A stretch of DNA of 64,000 nucleotides, from NCBI GenBank assembly GCA_963725255.1, contig CAVRXV010000005.1:310001-374000 (forward strand), written 5' to 3'. Each line of letters begins with the position of its first letter. Positions within the stretch are counted from its first letter, which is position 1. The stretch comes from JAIEPX01 sp963725255. Lineage in GTDB: Bacteria; Pseudomonadota; Gammaproteobacteria; JAIEPX01. A program made the translations under genes and the position numbers. Below the pieces are notes generated by a model, which saw nothing but the letters and a program-made list of their open reading frames with translations, was not told the DNA's origin and ran no database searches. Shown here in pieces: positions 53,200 to 62,041 of the stretch.

Positions 53200-53256
53200 A
53201 GCATATTCCTGGTTAATCTCTACACATTGGATAGAAAAATGAGGGGGGTACCCGTG

Positions 53257-54348
53257 CTAAACATTAAAACGGAAGTGCATCACATCGCCGTCTTTGACGA
53301 TATAATCTTTACCTTCAACGCGTAATTTTCCGGCTTCTTTCGCGCCTTGCTCACCTTTGTAATTAATGAAGTCTTCGTAGGCAATGACTTCAGCACGGAT
53401 GAACCCTTTTTGGAAATCAGTATGAATGACAGCAGCAGCTTGTGGTGCTGTTGCGCCGATATTCACAGTCCATGCACGCACTTCTTTTACGCCAGCGGTA
53501 AAATACGTTTGTAAACCGAGCAGGTCGTAACCAGCACGAATCACTCGATTTAATCCAGGTTCTTCCCAGCCGAGCTCGTGTAGATATTCCTTTTTTTCTG
53601 AAGTGGAGAGTGCCACTAATTGCGCTTCGAGTTCTGCGCAAATAGGAATAACGCTCGCTTTTTCTCGTTTTGCAATTTCTTCAACGATAGTTAATAAAGG
53701 ATTATTTTCAAAGCCATGTTCATCAACATTGGCAACATAAAGAACTGGTTTAAGAGTAATTAATTGAAAAGGTTGCAATAATTCCACTGCATTTGTATCT
53801 AAATTCAATGTGCGCACTGGGTTGCCCGCATCAAGATGCAATTTTACTTTTTCTAAAAGTTCTTGTTGTGCTTTTGCAACTTTATCGCCCGATCTTGCTG
53901 TTTTACTTACTTTAAGAAGTGCATTTGAAATCGTTTCTAAATCAGCTAATGCAAGTTCAGTGTTAATCACTTCGATATCATTTGCAGGATCAACTTTACC
54001 TGCAACGTGAATAATATCACCGCTTTCAAAGCAACGAACGACATGAGCAATCGCTTGTGTTTCACGAATATTCGCCAGAAATTTATTGCCTAAGCCTTCA
54101 CCTTGAGAGGCGCCTTTCACAAGTCCTGCAATATCAACAAATGTCATTGAAGTAGGAACAATATTTTGTGGTTTTACAATATCCGCTAATTTATCAAGAC
54201 GTAGATCTGGCATCGGAACGATTCCGACATGAGGATCAATCGTGCAAAAAGGAAAATTCGCAGCTTGAACGCTCGCTTCGGTTAATGCATTAAATAATGT
54301 TGATTTTCCTACGTTGGGAAGTCCAACAATGCCACATTTAAATCCCAT
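53257..54348 (-). CDS. ychF: Redox-regulated ATPase YchF
   Basis: 363 residues, exact family length. Obg-like G domain motifs: GLPNVGKSTLFNAL, FVDIAGLVKGASQGEGLGN, and the altered G4 NVDE that gives YchF/OLA1 its ATP preference. The C-terminal TGS domain ends KDGDVMHFRFNV. It is associated with ribosomes and stress responses. It lies 28 bases after pth, the standard gammaproteobacterial order rplY-pth-ychF. Confidence 0.97.
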   Translation of the reverse strand: MGFKCGIVGLPNVGKSTLFNALTEASVQAANFPFCTIDPHVGIVPMPDLRLDKLADIVKPQNIVPTSMTFVDIAGLVKGASQGEGLGNKFLANIRETQAIAHVVRCFESGDIIHVAGKVDPANDIEVINTELALADLETISNALLKVSKTARSGDKVAKAQQELLEKVKLHLDAGNPVRTLNLDTNAVELLQPFQLITLKPVLYVANVDEHGFENNPLLTIVEEIAKREKASVIPICAELEAQLVALSTSEKKEYLHELGWEEPGLNRVIRAGYDLLGLQTYFTAGVKEVRAWTVNIGATAPQAAAVIHTDFQKGFIRAEVIAYEDFINYKGEQGAKEAGKLRVEGKDYIVKDGDVMHFRFNV

Positions 54349-54376
54349 AATCTTTACTCACAAAAAAATTGATCAG

Positions 54377-54967
54377 TTATACATCAATTGCATTTGAATG
54401 CAATTCTCGAATGGCTTTTTGATGATCCCCAGAAATAAAAGTAGGCAGCACTTCAAGTGCGCTACGAATTGCAGACATGATTGCAGTATGTTCTTCATTA
54501 CGAGGTGGTTTAAGCACATAATTAATGACTTCATTTCGATCACCCGGGTGATCTATGCCCAATCGAAGTCTATGAAAAGCTGGGCTGTGCAATTTTGCAA
54601 TAATATCGCGTAATCCGTTATGCCCACCATGTCCGCCATGTTGTTTAAAACGTACTTGGCCTGCAGGAAAATCTAATTCGTCATGAACAATTAAAATTTC
54701 TTCAGGTAGGATTTTATAATAACTCGCCATCGCTTGAACGGACGTTCCGCTGAGATTCATATACGTTGATGGAATTAAAAGCCAGCATTCGTGTTCAGCG
54801 ATTTTGATATTGCCGATACTGCCGTGGAATTTATTATCGGAGCGTAAATTAACATGATGTTGACGAGTTAATTCTTCAACTAGCCAAGCGCCAACATTGT
54901 GGCGCGTCTCGGCATATTTTGGGCCTGGATTGCCCAAGCCCACGATTAGTCTGATAGGCGGTGTCAC
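54377..54967 (-). CDS. pth: Peptidyl-tRNA hydrolase
   Basis: 196 residues. It hydrolyses peptidyl-tRNA released by aborted translation. Motifs: LIVGLGNPGPKYAETRHNVG (with catalytic His20-equivalent in RHNVG), STYMNLSGTSVQAM, LIVHDELDFPAGQVRFK and GGHGGHNGLRDI. It begins with GTG, overlapping the rplY stop (TAGTG), so it is translationally coupled. Confidence 0.97.
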   Translation of the reverse strand: MTPPIRLIVGLGNPGPKYAETRHNVGAWLVEELTRQHHVNLRSDNKFHGSIGNIKIAEHECWLLIPSTYMNLSGTSVQAMASYYKILPEEILIVHDELDFPAGQVRFKQHGGHGGHNGLRDIIAKLHSPAFHRLRLGIDHPGDRNEVINYVLKPPRNEEHTAIMSAIRSALEVLPTFISGDHQKAIRELHSNAIDV

Positions 54968-55683
54968 TATTTCTCAGAAGATTCAGCTTCTTCACCACCT
55001 TCGCCCGCAGCTTTAGATTCAGCACCTTCTTCGCCAGCGGCCTCGGCCCCTTCAGCTCCTTCAACTGGAGCAACTTCTTCAGGTTCTTCAACAACTTTAG
55101 GAATATGAATACTGACTACGGCATGGTCATGAGCTTGGTCAGCACCATGAGCGAGTAGCATAAGTTCGACACCTTTAGGAATAGTAACATGGGTCAAGTG
55201 AATGACATCATCCAATTGCATGTTCGCCAAATCCACCTCGATATATTCAGGTAGGTCAGCTGGCAAACAACGAATTTCAAGTTCATTCATATGGTGATTC
55301 ACCACACCACCAGCCAGTACGCCAGGTGCTTTCTCTTCATTCAAGAAATGTAATGGAACACTCATGGTGAGCTTCACGTCAGCGCTTACGCGTAAGAAGT
55401 CCATGTGTGTGATGCGTGGACGGCCAGGATTTCGTTGAATAGCCTTAACGATCACTTGCTGCTTCTTCTTGCCATCGATGTTCAACGTCAAAATGTGCGA
55501 GAAAAACGCTTCGTTTTCCAGCGCGCGAATGACTAGATTGTGGGATAAAGAAATTGCCTCTGGCTCTTCTTTACCGCCATAGATAATTGCAGGTACCGTG
55601 TCCTCTAATCGGCGCGTACGTCGGTTTGCAGCCTTACCAAAGGTATTGCGGCTTGCCACAGTCAAGTCAAATAAATTGGCCAT
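54967..55683 (-). CDS. rplY: 50S ribosomal protein L25/general stress protein Ctc
   Basis: 238 residues from the ATG at 55683 (MANLFDLTVASRNTFGKAAN), with GGAGT upstream; the frame is open 28 codons further but without a good start. The N-terminal L25 domain binds 5S rRNA (RRLEDTVPAIIYGG, ITHMDFLRV), followed by the TL5/Ctc C-terminal domain. An acidic Glu/Ala/Gly-rich tail of about 45 residues (EGAEGAEAAGEEGAESKAAG) ends the protein, as in other long-form L25 proteins. Confidence 0.95.
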   Translation of the reverse strand: MANLFDLTVASRNTFGKAANRRTRRLEDTVPAIIYGGKEEPEAISLSHNLVIRALENEAFFSHILTLNIDGKKKQQVIVKAIQRNPGRPRITHMDFLRVSADVKLTMSVPLHFLNEEKAPGVLAGGVVNHHMNELEIRCLPADLPEYIEVDLANMQLDDVIHLTHVTIPKGVELMLLAHGADQAHDHAVVSIHIPKVVEEPEEVAPVEGAEGAEAAGEEGAESKAAGEGGEEAESSEK

Positions 55684-55936
55684 ATTCTTTACTCCACTAC
55701 GAATACTGCGCGGTTTCAGCGCCTTAGACCGGTCGCATATCCGCTTAGTTATACAAAAGCCGGACATTGTAGCGGCATTTTAGTGAAAATACTAGCCGCA
55801 GAATGAGATTTTGTGGCTCTCTATAATGCCTCCAAAATGAGGTTGCTAACCCTGGTCTGACTTCCTTAACATCATTCCCTGAATATGCTTTTCGGCCTCC
55901 CATCCTTCATCGTCCTGAAACCCGCATTTCTTCGTT

Positions 55937-56035
55937 GATATCACGGAATTGGAACCAATAACGTGATAAAAATCACATTATTGGAACGAATAACGTGAGA
56001 TTTATCACGAAATCGGAACGAATAACTTGATAAAT
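55937..56035 (+). repeat. Three 32-bp direct repeats forming an operator-like array
   Basis: Units start at 55951, 55983 and 56015 with GGAACxAATAAC, period exactly 32 bp. Between them lie dyads such as GTGATAAAAATCAC and CGTGAGATTTATCACG; a leading half unit (TATCACGGAATT) starts at 55939. The array ends 28 bases before the ATG of the second DUF4143 ATPase. The period of about three helical turns would place bound proteins on one face of DNA. Confidence 0.88.
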
Positions 56036-56062
56036 AGGGGGTGCTTTGCTATTATTGATGCC

Positions 56063-57385
56063 ATGGAACGCATACTTTATCAGAAACTCGTTGCTTGGAA
56101 ACATTCGGAAGGCCGAAAGCCCTTGATGCTAGAAGGGGCTCGCCAGGTGGGTAAAACCTACCTGTTAAAAAAACTGGGCAAAGAAGAGTATGAGCATTTC
56201 TATTATTTAAACTTCAACGAAAACCCTGATGCATGCTCCTTATTTGAAGGCAACATTGGCGCTAAAGCAATATTGGAGAAATTGGGCATCTATTTTCAAG
56301 CGCAAATTACACCGCACAATAGCTTGATTTGCTTCGATGAAATTCAAGACTGTGATGGGGCTTTGGCGTCGCTGAAATATTTTTGTGAAGATGCGCCCGA
56401 ATATCATCTCACAGCAGCAGGTTCATTATTGGGTGTGAAATTAAAAGGAAAAAAAGGATTTCCTGTTGGAAAAGTCACCATGCGACAGTTGCATCCGCTT
56501 TCATTTGAAGAATATCTGCGAGCCATTGATAAAACAGGATGGATAAAATTATTGGGTGAAGTTAATGTCAAAGAAAAAATTCCCGAAGTCTTTCATAATG
56601 ATTTAATCGATGCTTTAAAAACATATATGTTTGTTGGTGGAATGCCTGAGGCCGTTGCAAAATATGTTCAAACAAAAGACTTCGAAGAAGTACGACAAAT
56701 TCAGAAAGATATCTTACGAACCTATGAACTCGATTTCGCAAAGCATGCAACACCTGCAGAAGCCGCAAAAATCTCTAACATTTGGGATACTATTCCATCG
56801 CAGCTTGCAAAAGAAAACAAAAAATTTATTTACTCGGTGATAAAAGAAAGCGCCAGAGCGCGGGAATATGAAACTGCAATTCAGTGGTTAGTTGATGCTA
56901 ATCTCATTACAAAATGCTACAACATCTCAAAACCGGGGATTCCCCTCAAAAGCTACGCAAACCATGAAGTATTTAAAACCTATTTGCTCGACGTTGGTTT
57001 GCTCGGTGCAATGAGCCAGCTCAATCCTAAAGTTCTATTAGAAGGAAATAATCTTTTTGTCGAATACAAAGGTGCTTTGACAGAAAACTACATCGCACAA
57101 TCGCTAACAACTTTCCTTGAACACCAACTTTTTTACTGGACTAGCGAAGGTAAGGCCGAAGTAGATTTTGTCGTCGACATAAACGGTACTCCAATACCTA
57201 TGGAAGTTAAATCAGGACAGTCCACCAAGAAAAAAAGTCTTCAAGTTTACGTCGAAGAATATTCACCACCGATTTCAGTTCGCACCTCTCTGCGCAATAT
57301 TGCATATGATGGAAAGTTATTGAATGTTCCACTGTATGCGATTAGCCAGCTGCAAATGCTGATAAATGAAATTTTGGCAGTGTAA
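56063..57385 (+). CDS. AAA ATPase with C-terminal DUF4143 domain (second copy)
   Basis: 440 residues from the ATG at 56063 (MERILYQKLVAWKHSEGRKP); the frame extends 12 codons upstream but this start matches the family. Walker A is GARQVGKT, Walker B ICFDEIQD. The C-terminal DUF4143 motifs are AEVDFVVD and IPMEVKSGQ, with the PD-(D/E)XK-like D...ExK. It is a paralogue of the protein at 6514 but clearly diverged and with quite different control: three 32-bp operator-like repeats precede it. Function unresolved; possible DNA-binding autoregulator or defence component. Confidence 0.87.
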   Translation: MERILYQKLVAWKHSEGRKPLMLEGARQVGKTYLLKKLGKEEYEHFYYLNFNENPDACSLFEGNIGAKAILEKLGIYFQAQITPHNSLICFDEIQDCDGALASLKYFCEDAPEYHLTAAGSLLGVKLKGKKGFPVGKVTMRQLHPLSFEEYLRAIDKTGWIKLLGEVNVKEKIPEVFHNDLIDALKTYMFVGGMPEAVAKYVQTKDFEEVRQIQKDILRTYELDFAKHATPAEAAKISNIWDTIPSQLAKENKKFIYSVIKESARAREYETAIQWLVDANLITKCYNISKPGIPLKSYANHEVFKTYLLDVGLLGAMSQLNPKVLLEGNNLFVEYKGALTENYIAQSLTTFLEHQLFYWTSEGKAEVDFVVDINGTPIPMEVKSGQSTKKKSLQVYVEEYSPPISVRTSLRNIAYDGKLLNVPLYAISQLQMLINEILAV

Positions 57386-57527
57386 ATTTGGTTATGTTGA
57401 TTATGAAAAACAGATTTATGATAACAAGACTCAGTAATGAGTGAAATAAAGATTTATCATGCTGAAAATTATAAGATATAATTGTTATACGATCAGGTTA
57501 ATCAGTTTATTGATTGAATTGTTGTTT

Positions 57528-57959
57528 CTAATTGAGCTTACAGTCGCCACTATTTTTTTCGGCAATAATAACTTCTAAGTCATCTTTGCCGTTTGGTGTG
57601 TAGTTTGGCAGCAGTTTACATAGATCTACAACCCGTGATAAATATTGACTAGCCTGTCCTTTGAGTATTGCTGATTTTATTAGATCAAGTTTGCCATTGA
57701 ATTCCAATATGGCAGCTTTGCCAGGTTCAAATTTATTTAGATTCAGTTTTTCTTTTGCGTGTTCAACTGCTGCTTTTTGAGTATCGAAAATCGGAAAACC
57801 TTGATCCAAGCGCCACTCAACGCGTGGTAATAATTCACCAATGCGTTCAGAGATCGATTTTAAGTTGAGCGTTGGCGTGTTGCGTGGGCTAGTAATTACA
57901 AGATAACAATGAGTTTTTTCACGATCTGTTTTCGTAGCAGTAGTTGGTGACTTGAACAT
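57528..57959 (-). CDS. Small hypothetical protein
   Basis: 143 residues beginning MFKSPTTATKTDREKTHCYL. Mixed alpha/beta, lysine-rich (VEHAKEKLNLNKFEPGKAAI), with no motif I know, no signal peptide and no membrane segment. ATATCCTCCT on the plus strand reads AGGAGGATAT before the start, an excellent ribosome binding site. It lies 37 bases downstream of the 1343-residue gene on the same strand and could be cotranscribed. Confidence 0.7.
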   Translation of the reverse strand: MFKSPTTATKTDREKTHCYLVITSPRNTPTLNLKSISERIGELLPRVEWRLDQGFPIFDTQKAAVEHAKEKLNLNKFEPGKAAILEFNGKLDLIKSAILKGQASQYLSRVVDLCKLLPNYTPNGKDDLEVIIAEKNSGDCKLN

Positions 57960-57996
57960 TATATCCTCCTACTAGTCAGGACTTGGTACCACTTCT

Positions 57997-60900
57997 TTAT
58001 CGCCTATGCCCTGGTCCTCTATTAGCAGGTTGCGGTTCGACGACAAACTCATTCAAAAGAAAATCATGCCGACACAATCGCCCCTGTCGAAAACCGTTAT
58101 CAAAATCATGGAAACTCAAGATATGTTCACCGACTGCGGCCGCAGTCGGCCAATAGCCAACATCATAGTTTCTAGGATTTTGTTGGATCAACTGTCTCTC
58201 TGGGTTTAAATGTAAATTGCGACTATACAAACCGTCATTTCGAGGGCCACTAGCAGCGGTCAATAAAATAAAATTACTATCATCTCGAATGATGAGGGCG
58301 GGAGTTTTGTGTTGATGTAATCCTTGTCCTTGATTTTGTCCTAAATAATAAGGGCCAGTAAACGCAACACCTTGATGTTGCACCACTCCAATCATAATGC
58401 CGATACGATTTCCAGATTCAAAAGCAATGACGAGGGTGTTTTCTTTAGCCGCAACGGTAGGATTACGGATTCCGTGATCATTGAGTTGGGTGACTGATCT
58501 TCCCCATCGGATGGTGTCATCAGCGATCGTTCCAATTCGATAAAACAAATTCCCCGTTGCTATGTTTTCATGGCAGTGAACTTCTATTACACGATTCGCA
58601 TCTAAAAATGCGATTGATGCTTGACTGCCAGAATGCAGTGGATTTTCATTGTAGTTAGTCCAGATCACCTGGTCGTTATTGCAATTTGCGAGTTTGAAAT
58701 GCAGGTGCGCACCATTTTGTGCGACCGCAAGAACTCGGTTATTTCTGATAGCAATACGTGGATGCGAAAAATTGTTGCCTTCAAAGGGCGAAACTTGAAA
58801 ATCTTCCCAATGTAATGACGCTTCATTCTCAAAATATTTTCCGACATTGAAACAAATTTCATTTGTCTTCGGCTCTTTAAACAATAGCAACACGGTTCCA
58901 TGGGTTCCATTGTCTCTTGCGCAGACTGAAGGACGCAAGAGTGTTGGAGCAGCCATATTCAAAGCTTGGAGCTCATTTTGACGAGGATGTTCATGCGGTG
59001 GGGGCAATAATCCAAATCTCGCCAAAGCACGACGGGTTGCTGGATGATTAGCCAGTGGTCTTATTGGGCCTGCTCCATCAGGAATACCTAAGATATTATG
59101 AAGTAATTGCCGGGCTCTTTGATTCCGTTGCTCTGCTTCATTTTGTGGGCCCCTCACAAAAATCAGACATAAGACAAAATAATAGAGTAGGTTGTTGTAT
59201 TCTTGACCATGCACAAAGTGTGGCTCTCTTGCTTCGAGATGCTCCATCAACTCAAAAATCAAATTAAATTGATGCTGACGTGTCCACGCACCGTGATAAT
59301 TTTCACGAACAAAATCGTCCAATCCCGAAGCGCGCAAGACTCTTCTATCAATATAATTAAGTGCGTGCGCTTTACTCCAAAGAATAGCTGCTGATCTTCT
59401 CTCACGTTCCGTTTCAAAATCTAACATATGACGCTGAGCCTCGCCGCGAACATTGACAAATCCATAAGATTGCAGTTGAGCCACTTCTAAACCGCTCTCC
59501 GTAGAACCCATACATTGGGTATGTGATAAGGCTCTATAGACTTCGGCATAATTTGTAGGAAATCCAAATCCCAAATGCATTCTAGATTTGATTAGAGTTG
59601 CTAGGAAATAATCGGGTCCATTTACGCTTTGTGGAGAGGAACATGCACTCGTAATCCATTGACGCGCTTCAGAAACTTCATTCGGAGTTGGCACGTGGTC
59701 ACTGTCGAGAACCAGTAACTTGGCAACCCAAGCTTGCGCGAAAACTACTCCTCGACGCGCAAGACGACGCAACTCGTTGAGTGCTGGTAGAAATACTGGA
59801 TTCGGTGGATTCTGATTTCTGGGTTGTTCGGCCGCACCAGCTTGTTGTTCTTGAGCTTGAACTGGTCTCTGTTGCTGAAGCGCTTGTTCTGGAGCAGCTT
59901 GATCAGGCTGCTCTCGGTTATTCATCACTTGCGCTTCTGCTGCTGCCCCTTGCTCACCTGGTAGTACTGGAGCAGCTTGGGCAGCCTGCTCTTGATTATC
60001 CATCATTTGCGCTTCTGCTGGCACCTGTTGCTCAACTGGTAGTAGTGGAACAGCTTGAGCGGCCTGCTCTTGATTATTCACCGCTTGCACTTCTGCTGGC
60101 GCCTCTCCTTCAGCTGCTTGTGCAGGGGCAGCTACATGCTCATTCTGCCCAGGATTTTGGGCCGCTTGGGCTGGAGGGGCATCGCCAACCTGTTCTTGCA
60201 CAGCCCCAGCTTCAGCATTCTCAGGATGAAGATAATTAAATACTGCTAAATATGTTTGTTGCCTTACTTTTCCATCACATTCAATTCGATGTACAGGATC
60301 TTGATAAATAAAATCTCCAGGCTCTTCCGCTTTAAGGCATCTTCGCGCTGCATCAAGATCTTGTCTCTCAGGGGGTGTCTTCCAGTGGATGTACCCCAGT
60401 TCTGCCCGACCTCTTGGACAGAGTGAATCTGTAGCTAATTCCATTGCACGTTGTAAATTTCTCCTCACCCGATACGCATGAATGTAGCAAAATGCCAAAT
60501 GAGCCATGGCAAGATGTGCTAAGGAATTACAATCCGCAATATTTTGAAAAGCTGACAGTAAAATCAGAGACGCCGGCTCATATGGATCTATTTGAAAACA
60601 CGCTTCTAATAAACGAAATGCCGTACGAGAAATGTTATAACTCTCATTTTGACCAACCGGTTCCATACCCAGATTTTGCTCTTCTTTTCCTTTTTCATCG
60701 GCAGATGCGGGTAAGTCTAAATCGCGGTTAAGCGCCTGTTCTCCCGCCGTTTTCTCAATGCCTGAGAGTCGCTTTTCAATCTGCTTTAACTTGGAATTAA
60801 TCTTCTTTAACTTGGAATTCGCTTTGCCCTGCGCAGTATCCGGCTTGCAACTTGGTGGTTGAATAATGCCTTTCAATATCTCTGACGTTTCTTGCTCATT

Positions 60901-62028
60901 CAGAACTTCGGCGTCTTCAGGTCTGAATTGACGATAATGAGTCATCATTTCAGAAATACGATGAAATACGGTGACAGAAATCAAAGAGCGATGTTGATTC
61001 GCATTAGGATTTACATAACTCAAATTTGAGTGTAGATCCGAATGATGCTCGCGGTAGAGATTAAATAAAGCCGCCACTTCATGGAGTTTTTCAGAAAATA
61101 AATCTCCATCCTTTCGGGTGAGATAGCACAATGCAATACTCGAAAATAATAATAACAAACGAATCTCATGTCGTTTGGTCGCTTTCGCATTAGAGTAAAA
61201 ATGTTCGAGAAAATCCACGACTCGTTTAAAATACTCTGCAGCTCTTAGAAAAGACCCGTTTTGGAAATGCGCACAGGCTCTTAGTAAAAAATAATCTGAT
61301 GCATTCAATGCAGTATTTCTATCTTCTCGTGAAAAGTTATGATCCTTTTGAAATATACGAGATAATAAATCTGTGTTTTCCGTCTCCCATTCGCCCACCA
61401 AACGAATGACTTCATCAGCTTGATATGCTTGAAATGAAAGATAGGTTTGTCCTATGTGCTGTAATTGAGGCGGAGGTTCGGACTCAAGCATCTCACGAAT
61501 GATGGCGAAAGCTTCATCGCCATGATCTTGCAACAATTTGACTCGAGCTTTTAAAAAAATCCATTTCGAATTTGTATTAGGGATATCTTGTGCGTTGAAT
61601 TCCTCAACCAGACGTGCTGCCTCATCAATTTGATGCGATTGCAAATACGCGTTCATTGTCTCATAATATATTTCGCATAAGATATGATTTTCTGATCCTG
61701 TATATTCTCGGTCTCCAATTGAAGTTTTGAAAGCATTGATTGCTCGACGTAAAAGAGCAGCAGCTTCTCTCCAATTTTTCCATTGCTGCAATTCTGCTGC
61801 TCGCAGAAGATATTCGTATGATTGTAGTTGTTGTCGCAAACGCTGCCCATTAGCATCCCGTTCCTGATGAGCTCTTTGCAGACCCATCTGTTCTCTTTGT
61901 AAGTTGTTTTGCTGGTAGTTTTGAATCCCTGTGAGCAATGCATTAAGGCCAGTCCCTATACCGGAAGCATACATATCCCGATTTTCGCTAAAATGATCTC
62001 CCCAGGTTCTCTCATCACCATTTCTCAT
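57997..62028 (-). CDS. Giant modular protein: TPR-like, Pro-Ala-Gln repeats, beta-propeller
   Basis: 1343 residues. About 50-560 are helical, with TPR-like pairs (LQQWKNWREAAALLRRAINA). About 600-745 is a low-complexity Ala/Gln/Pro/Glu region with three imperfect 26-residue repeats around NNQEQAAQA. A short Sel1-like stretch (about 750-830) follows. About 1040-1335 has blades of roughly 50 residues with HPRIAIRNNRVLAVAQNG, RNPTVAAKENTLVIAFESG and TPALIIRDDSNFILLTAASG, a beta-propeller of the sialidase/BNR-like kind. No signal peptide. Probably a multi-ligand host-interaction protein; function unknown. Confidence 0.78.
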   Translation of the reverse strand: MRNGDERTWGDHFSENRDMYASGIGTGLNALLTGIQNYQQNNLQREQMGLQRAHQERDANGQRLRQQLQSYEYLLRAAELQQWKNWREAAALLRRAINAFKTSIGDREYTGSENHILCEIYYETMNAYLQSHQIDEAARLVEEFNAQDIPNTNSKWIFLKARVKLLQDHGDEAFAIIREMLESEPPPQLQHIGQTYLSFQAYQADEVIRLVGEWETENTDLLSRIFQKDHNFSREDRNTALNASDYFLLRACAHFQNGSFLRAAEYFKRVVDFLEHFYSNAKATKRHEIRLLLLFSSIALCYLTRKDGDLFSEKLHEVAALFNLYREHHSDLHSNLSYVNPNANQHRSLISVTVFHRISEMMTHYRQFRPEDAEVLNEQETSEILKGIIQPPSCKPDTAQGKANSKLKKINSKLKQIEKRLSGIEKTAGEQALNRDLDLPASADEKGKEEQNLGMEPVGQNESYNISRTAFRLLEACFQIDPYEPASLILLSAFQNIADCNSLAHLAMAHLAFCYIHAYRVRRNLQRAMELATDSLCPRGRAELGYIHWKTPPERQDLDAARRCLKAEEPGDFIYQDPVHRIECDGKVRQQTYLAVFNYLHPENAEAGAVQEQVGDAPPAQAAQNPGQNEHVAAPAQAAEGEAPAEVQAVNNQEQAAQAVPLLPVEQQVPAEAQMMDNQEQAAQAAPVLPGEQGAAAEAQVMNNREQPDQAAPEQALQQQRPVQAQEQQAGAAEQPRNQNPPNPVFLPALNELRRLARRGVVFAQAWVAKLLVLDSDHVPTPNEVSEARQWITSACSSPQSVNGPDYFLATLIKSRMHLGFGFPTNYAEVYRALSHTQCMGSTESGLEVAQLQSYGFVNVRGEAQRHMLDFETERERRSAAILWSKAHALNYIDRRVLRASGLDDFVRENYHGAWTRQHQFNLIFELMEHLEAREPHFVHGQEYNNLLYYFVLCLIFVRGPQNEAEQRNQRARQLLHNILGIPDGAGPIRPLANHPATRRALARFGLLPPPHEHPRQNELQALNMAAPTLLRPSVCARDNGTHGTVLLLFKEPKTNEICFNVGKYFENEASLHWEDFQVSPFEGNNFSHPRIAIRNNRVLAVAQNGAHLHFKLANCNNDQVIWTNYNENPLHSGSQASIAFLDANRVIEVHCHENIATGNLFYRIGTIADDTIRWGRSVTQLNDHGIRNPTVAAKENTLVIAFESGNRIGIMIGVVQHQGVAFTGPYYLGQNQGQGLHQHKTPALIIRDDSNFILLTAASGPRNDGLYSRNLHLNPERQLIQQNPRNYDVGYWPTAAAVGEHILSFHDFDNGFRQGRLCRHDFLLNEFVVEPQPANRGPGHRR
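59885..60115 (-). repeat. Three imperfect 78-bp tandem repeats inside the giant gene
   Basis: The motif CTGGTAGTACTGG starts at 59958 and again (CTGGTAGTAGTGG) at 60036, a period of 78 bases or 26 codons, with a diverged third unit near 59893. In-frame unit changes would alter linker length without disrupting the protein. Confidence 0.8.
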
Positions 62029-62041
62029 AATTAAAAGTTCC

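Noticed and set aside
55951..56035. Repeat array considered as a CRISPR
   Set aside because: The 32-bp period leaves no unique spacers; the units are contiguous and contain dyads, fitting operators.
59781..60239. Plus-strand frame of 152 codons, Leu-rich and repetitive
   Set aside because: It is the reverse reading of the 78-bp repeats inside the 1343-residue gene; no ribosome binding site and no independent sense.
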